9,291 bases of DNA from Patescibacteria group bacterium (GTDB taxonomy: Bacteria > Patescibacteriota > Microgenomatia > PFEM01 > JAHIFH01): assembly GCA_018900995.1 (NCBI GenBank), contig JAHIFH010000050.1, positions 1-9,291 of the forward strand, in the 5' to 3' direction. Of the stretch, positions 5,862 to 9,291 are shown one piece after another. Position numbers and translations under genes: made by a program. Under the pieces are notes generated by a model. That model saw nothing but the letters and a program-made list of their open reading frames with translations, ran no database searches and had not been told where the DNA came from. Each line of letters opens with the position of its first letter. The first letter of the stretch is position 1.

Positions 5862-5891
5862 AGAGTAACATCTGTGAAAATTGTTTGTCAA
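5862..5891 (-). promoter_or_regulatory. Candidate pyr operon promoter
   Basis: Ten bases after the dnaE stop there is a perfect -35 TTGACA (5891-5886), then 18 nt, then TACTCT (5867-5862) as -10, preceded by TG in the extended -10 position (TGTTACTCT). The -10 itself is weak (T, A and final T match). The predicted start is near 5856-5859, giving a leader of about 130 nt before pyrC that begins with the GCAA hairpin. The overlap with the dnaE terminator is unusual; the perfect -35 in the only sizeable gap before a five-gene block makes it the best promoter candidate. Confidence 0.42.
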
Positions 5892-5900
5892 GCCCCAAAA

Positions 5901-8900
5901 TTACTCTTTAATTATCTTCTCAATTTCTTTCTTTAATTTTTCTGTGTAATTAACCCCGTAAGTCAAAACCATACGCTTTACCCGACCAAGATTATCAACA
6001 AAAGAAAGTGCCATCTTGCTCTTGCCTTGATTTTGTTTAAATAATTTGTTGAGTTCAACCAGTTTTCTGGATGAAATTCTGGAAGGAATTTCCACCTCAA
6101 AATCAAAAGGCATTTCTTCCTTGTCTTTCTTTTCTTTAGCCTCTTCTAACAGAGTGGCGCTTTCAACAATCAGTGTCTGACTGTCTTCCCGAACATCGGT
6201 TCTGCCTTTGATGGCAACCAAGCGGTCTCTTGCCCAAATGCTTTTTGTTTGCGCAAAAATTTTGGGAAAAACAACTATCTCCAAATTGCCGGTTTCGTCC
6301 TCAATTCTTACAAAAGCCATTTCTCTTGAAGTTGCCTTAGTTAAAACTACTCTCAAGTCAGTAATAATCCCTCCAATTCTTACTCTTTGACCAGCACCAA
6401 TTCCCTGGCTAATTTGACGAAGTTGATGGGAGCGTTGTTGGCTTAGCGAAGCTAAGACAGGCGTTAAGGGATGCTCAGTTAAATAAAAGCCAAGAAGTTC
6501 TTTTTCCAAAGACAATAATTCCTGGCGATTAAATTCCTCCATATCAGGTAATTGGTCTGTTGGGTTTAAATTATCTCCACCAGAAAATTCTTGTCCATCA
6601 AAAAGAGTTGCCTGCCCGTTAATTTTTTCTTTTTGAATCTTAGCTCCCTGAGCCCTAATTTTTTCTAAACCAGAAAGCATGGCCGCTCTTTTACCAAAGT
6701 CATCCATGGCTCCCGCTTTGATTAAACTCTCCAAAACCTTGCGATTGACTTTTTGGGCATCAATCCGTTGACAAAAATCAATCAAAGAAGTAAACGGACC
6801 ACCCACATCACGAGCAGAAAGAATAACACCCACTGCTGCTTCACCCACATTCTTGATGGCCGATAAACCAAATCTAACCGCCTTTCCTTCAATTGACTTT
6901 GAATCTTCTTCAATAGTAAAGCCAATTTTTGACTTATTAATATCCGGTCGCAAAACTTTAATTCCCGTCCGCCGACATTCCTTTACTGCCTGGGTAATTT
7001 TCTCATCTTTATCTGGTCCGGAGGCACGACCTGATTCAGCCGTTAAAAGAGCCGCCATAAACTCAACTGGGTAATGAGTCTTTAAATAGGCTGTTTGATA
7101 AGCAATCATCGCGTAAGAAGTGGAGTGAGCTTTGTTAAAACCGTAGCCTGCGAATTTCTCAATTAATGAAAAAACCTTCTCCGCTGTTTCCTTTTTATAG
7201 CCATTTTTAACTGCTCCCTCTATAAATTTATTCTTTTCTCTTGTCATCACTGCCTTTTTCTTCTTCCCAATAGCTAATCGAAGCCTATCTGCCTGAGCCA
7301 TAGTAAAGCCTGCCATCAAGTTAGCTATTTGCATGCACTGCTCTTGGTAAACCGCAATGCCGTAAGTCTCAGCCAGAATTGATTTGAGGTCGGGGTGAGG
7401 ATAGTGAATTTTTTGGGGATCGTTTTTGGCAGCGATAAATTCATCAATCCATTGCATCGGACCAGGTCTGAAAAGAGCTACAGTAGCGGCGATATCGGAA
7501 AATTTTGAGGGTTTTAATTTCCTTACTAGGCGGCGCATACCGGCGCTTTCTAACTGAAAAATTCCCGTTGTTTCTCCCGAAGCAATCATCTTTAAAGTAT
7601 TAGCATCTTCCAGCTCAATTTCAGATAAGTCAATTTCCTCGCCTCGAGTTTGCTTGAGATATTCCAAAGTTTTTTCTAAGATGGTCAAATTACGCAAACC
7701 CAAGAAATCCATTTTTAATAAACCCAGTGCCTCACCCTCATTAACAGCGGCATTTAAATCCAAATCATACATGTCATATTGGGTGATAATTTTTTCTCCT
7801 TTGGTTTCTTTTTGAAGAGGAACATATTTGATTAATTCTTTATCGCTAATCACCACTCCCGCAGCATGAGTGGAAGCATGACGAGAAACACCTTCAACTT
7901 TTTGAGCTAAGTCAAGGAGTTTCTTATATTTTTCCTGACGATATAAGCTATCTAGCTCCGGTACGGTCTTAAGCGCTTCGGCAATTTTCATGTCGAAGGG
8001 AATAAGCTTAGCTACTTGATCAGGCTCAGAGTAAGGCATACCCAAGACCCGGCCAATATCCCGGACCGATTCCTTAGCTTTCATGACATTAAAGGTAATA
8101 ATTTGGGCAACCCTGTCTTTGCCATACTTTTCTACCAAATAAGCCAAAACCTCATCTCGCCGATCATCAGCAAAATCCATATCAATATCTGGCGGACTGG
8201 GTCTATCAGGATTCATAAACCGTTCAAAAGGAATATTGTGTCTTAGGGGGTCAATGGAAGTGATTCTTAAAATATAGGAAATTATTGAACCAGGAGCTGA
8301 GCCGCGCCCTGGTCCAACCCGGATTCCTTGTTGTTTAGCCCAGTTGACAACATCTTGAACAATCAAAAAGTAGGTAGCAAAACCTTTCTTACAAATAACA
8401 TCAAGCTCATAATCAATCCTTTCTCTTATTTCTTTAGTCACTTTGATATAGCGGTCGGGAATTTTCTCTTCAATTAATTTCCTCAAATGTTCTTCGGCTG
8501 ACTCCCCTGCCGGTAGAGGATAATTGGGGAGAATCCATTTACCAATGGGAATTTCCACATTACAAACTCGGGAAATTTTCCTGGTATTTTCAATTGCGTC
8601 AGGAACATCTTTGAAAAGTTTGCTCATTTCTTCCTGGGAACGAAGATAATAAGTTGGTGAGGTAAGCATCGTCAAGCGGTCTTTGTCGGCAATCGTCTTT
8701 TGGGTTTGGACAGCAAGAAGAGCATCTTGGGCTTCAGCATCGTCTTTGTTAACATAATGGACGTCATTGGTCGCTATTAAAGGAATGCCAAGTTTCCGAG
8801 ACAATTTAATTAATTCTTGATTTACCTTTTTCTGCTCCGGCTCTTTGTTATTCATCAGCTCAAGATAAAAATCTTTGCCAAAAATCTCTAAAAAAACTTT

Positions 8901-9291
8901 TGCTTTTTCTCTGGCTCCTTTTTCATCACCGTTTAGAATCAACTGGGGAATTTGGCCTTTCATACAGGCAGTGCTGGCAATTAATCCTTCAGCGTGTTCT
9001 TGAAGCAACTCTAAATCAATTCTTGGTTTGTAATAAAAGCCTTCTAAATGCGCTTTTGTGGTTAATTCAATTAAATTCTTATAGCCTTTTTCATTCTTGG
9101 CAAGTAGAAGCAAGTGAAATTGGTCGGACCCTAGTTTTGCTTGTTTATCAAAGCGAGAGCGATTAGCCACATAAGCTTCCATACCAAGAATTGGCTTAAT
9201 GCCATATTCCTTCGCCTTAAGATAAAACTTGATAATCCCATACATAACCCCATGGTCGGTTAAAGCAATTGAGTCCATACCCAGCTCAATA
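5901..9291 (-). CDS. dnaE: DNA polymerase III alpha subunit, N-terminus cut off by the window edge
   Basis: Replicative C-family polymerase. The frame is open to the right edge; the ATG at 9278 is internal (codons for IELG precede it in frame) and some 30 residues are missing. Numbering from that Met: PHP domain about 1-245, with LTDHG (His9), GMEAY (Glu34), FHLLLLA (His55), STACM (Cys105) and ATNDVHY (Asp172, His174), which look like an intact metal site. The palm has GPGRGSAPGS (322-331), PDIDMDF (363-369; catalytic Asp364 and Asp366) and KMDFLGLR (522-529; third Asp524). The thumb/fingers have FRPGP, YQEQCMQIA and FAGYGFNKAHS. A helix-hairpin-helix region follows, then clamp-binding motif QATLF (889-893), an OB fold (about 966-1045) and the C-terminal tail to 1125. 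It is DnaE type, not PolC, as there is no inserted DEDD exonuclease. Stop TAA. It is unrelated in function to the pyr genes and separated from them by a terminator. Confidence 0.97.
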   Translation of the reverse strand, partial: IELGMDSIALTDHGVMYGIIKFYLKAKEYGIKPILGMEAYVANRSRFDKQAKLGSDQFHLLLLAKNEKGYKNLIELTTKAHLEGFYYKPRIDLELLQEHAEGLIASTACMKGQIPQLILNGDEKGAREKAKVFLEIFGKDFYLELMNNKEPEQKKVNQELIKLSRKLGIPLIATNDVHYVNKDDAEAQDALLAVQTQKTIADKDRLTMLTSPTYYLRSQEEMSKLFKDVPDAIENTRKISRVCNVEIPIGKWILPNYPLPAGESAEEHLRKLIEEKIPDRYIKVTKEIRERIDYELDVICKKGFATYFLIVQDVVNWAKQQGIRVGPGRGSAPGSIISYILRITSIDPLRHNIPFERFMNPDRPSPPDIDMDFADDRRDEVLAYLVEKYGKDRVAQIITFNVMKAKESVRDIGRVLGMPYSEPDQVAKLIPFDMKIAEALKTVPELDSLYRQEKYKKLLDLAQKVEGVSRHASTHAAGVVISDKELIKYVPLQKETKGEKIITQYDMYDLDLNAAVNEGEALGLLKMDFLGLRNLTILEKTLEYLKQTRGEEIDLSEIELEDANTLKMIASGETTGIFQLESAGMRRLVRKLKPSKFSDIAATVALFRPGPMQWIDEFIAAKNDPQKIHYPHPDLKSILAETYGIAVYQEQCMQIANLMAGFTMAQADRLRLAIGKKKKAVMTREKNKFIEGAVKNGYKKETAEKVFSLIEKFAGYGFNKAHSTSYAMIAYQTAYLKTHYPVEFMAALLTAESGRASGPDKDEKITQAVKECRRTGIKVLRPDINKSKIGFTIEEDSKSIEGKAVRFGLSAIKNVGEAAVGVILSARDVGGPFTSLIDFCQRIDAQKVNRKVLESLIKAGAMDDFGKRAAMLSGLEKIRAQGAKIQKEKINGQATLFDGQEFSGGDNLNPTDQLPDMEEFNRQELLSLEKELLGFYLTEHPLTPVLASLSQQRSHQLRQISQGIGAGQRVRIGGIITDLRVVLTKATSREMAFVRIEDETGNLEIVVFPKIFAQTKSIWARDRLVAIKGRTDVREDSQTLIVESATLLEEAKEKKDKEEMPFDFEVEIPSRISSRKLVELNKLFKQNQGKSKMALSFVDNLGRVKRMVLTYGVNYTEKLKKEIEKIIKE

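Noticed and set aside
6208..9166. Plus-strand frames of 60-88 codons inside dnaE (6208, 6853, 8016 and 8900)
   Set aside because: All lie antisense to conserved polymerase domains, and none resembles a known protein or has a start context.
5901..9278. ATG at 9278 as the true dnaE start
   Set aside because: It sits within the conserved GMDSIALTDHG strand of the PHP domain, the frame stays open upstream to the window edge, and the family's first metal-binding motif would be missing.

Overview
The window is an AT-rich stretch of bacterial chromosome in which every gene lies on the minus strand. Reading in the direction of transcription (right to left), it holds the 3' nine-tenths of dnaE (DNA polymerase III alpha), a 171-bp regulatory gap, and then a pyrimidine operon: pyrC, pyrB, a pyrF-pyrE fusion and pyrD. 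After a 44-bp gap comes pyrG, whose 3' end runs off the left edge. Nothing on the plus strand looks like a gene; the plus-strand reading frames are shadows. There is no gene-free stretch over 300 bp and no RNA gene, CRISPR array, IS element or long repeat that I can see.

Organism: a C-family DnaE means Bacteria. TGA acts as a stop for pyrB and for pyrFE, so the standard bacterial code applies; this excludes the lineages that read UGA as glycine. The CTP synthase has a divergent motif set (GEYQN in place of the usual GDIES region, GEMKTKP, PQGWG in the glutaminase domain) that I associate, from memory, with Patescibacteria/CPR bacteria. That placement is an inference (about 0.5). It would be notable, because many members of that group lack de novo pyrimidine synthesis.

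The pyr genes cover every step from carbamoyl phosphate plus aspartate to UMP: PyrB, PyrC, PyrD, then OPRT and OMPDC in one fused protein. PyrG adds UTP to CTP. Carbamoyl-phosphate synthetase (carAB), the regulatory subunit pyrI, UMP kinase and any pyrR are not in the window. pyrC/pyrB overlap by 10 nt, pyrB/pyrFE by 4 nt (ATGA) and pyrFE/pyrD by 4 nt (ATGA), so the four are almost certainly one translationally coupled transcript. pyrG is separated and appears to have its own promoter, placed so close that its mRNA may be leaderless.

The dnaE-pyrC gap holds a promoter-like sequence, an intrinsic terminator with a GCAA loop, and a second terminator-like hairpin that ends directly at the pyrC start codon and buries its likely Shine-Dalgarno. 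This last element is the best candidate for a regulatory switch. The other points of interest are the eukaryote-CAD-like dihydroorotase placed directly before ATCase, the inverted OMPDC-OPRT fusion with unusual catalytic motifs, and a quinone-class dihydroorotate dehydrogenase with an altered substrate loop. I see no wholly new multi-gene system; the novelty lies in variants of known enzymes and their control region.
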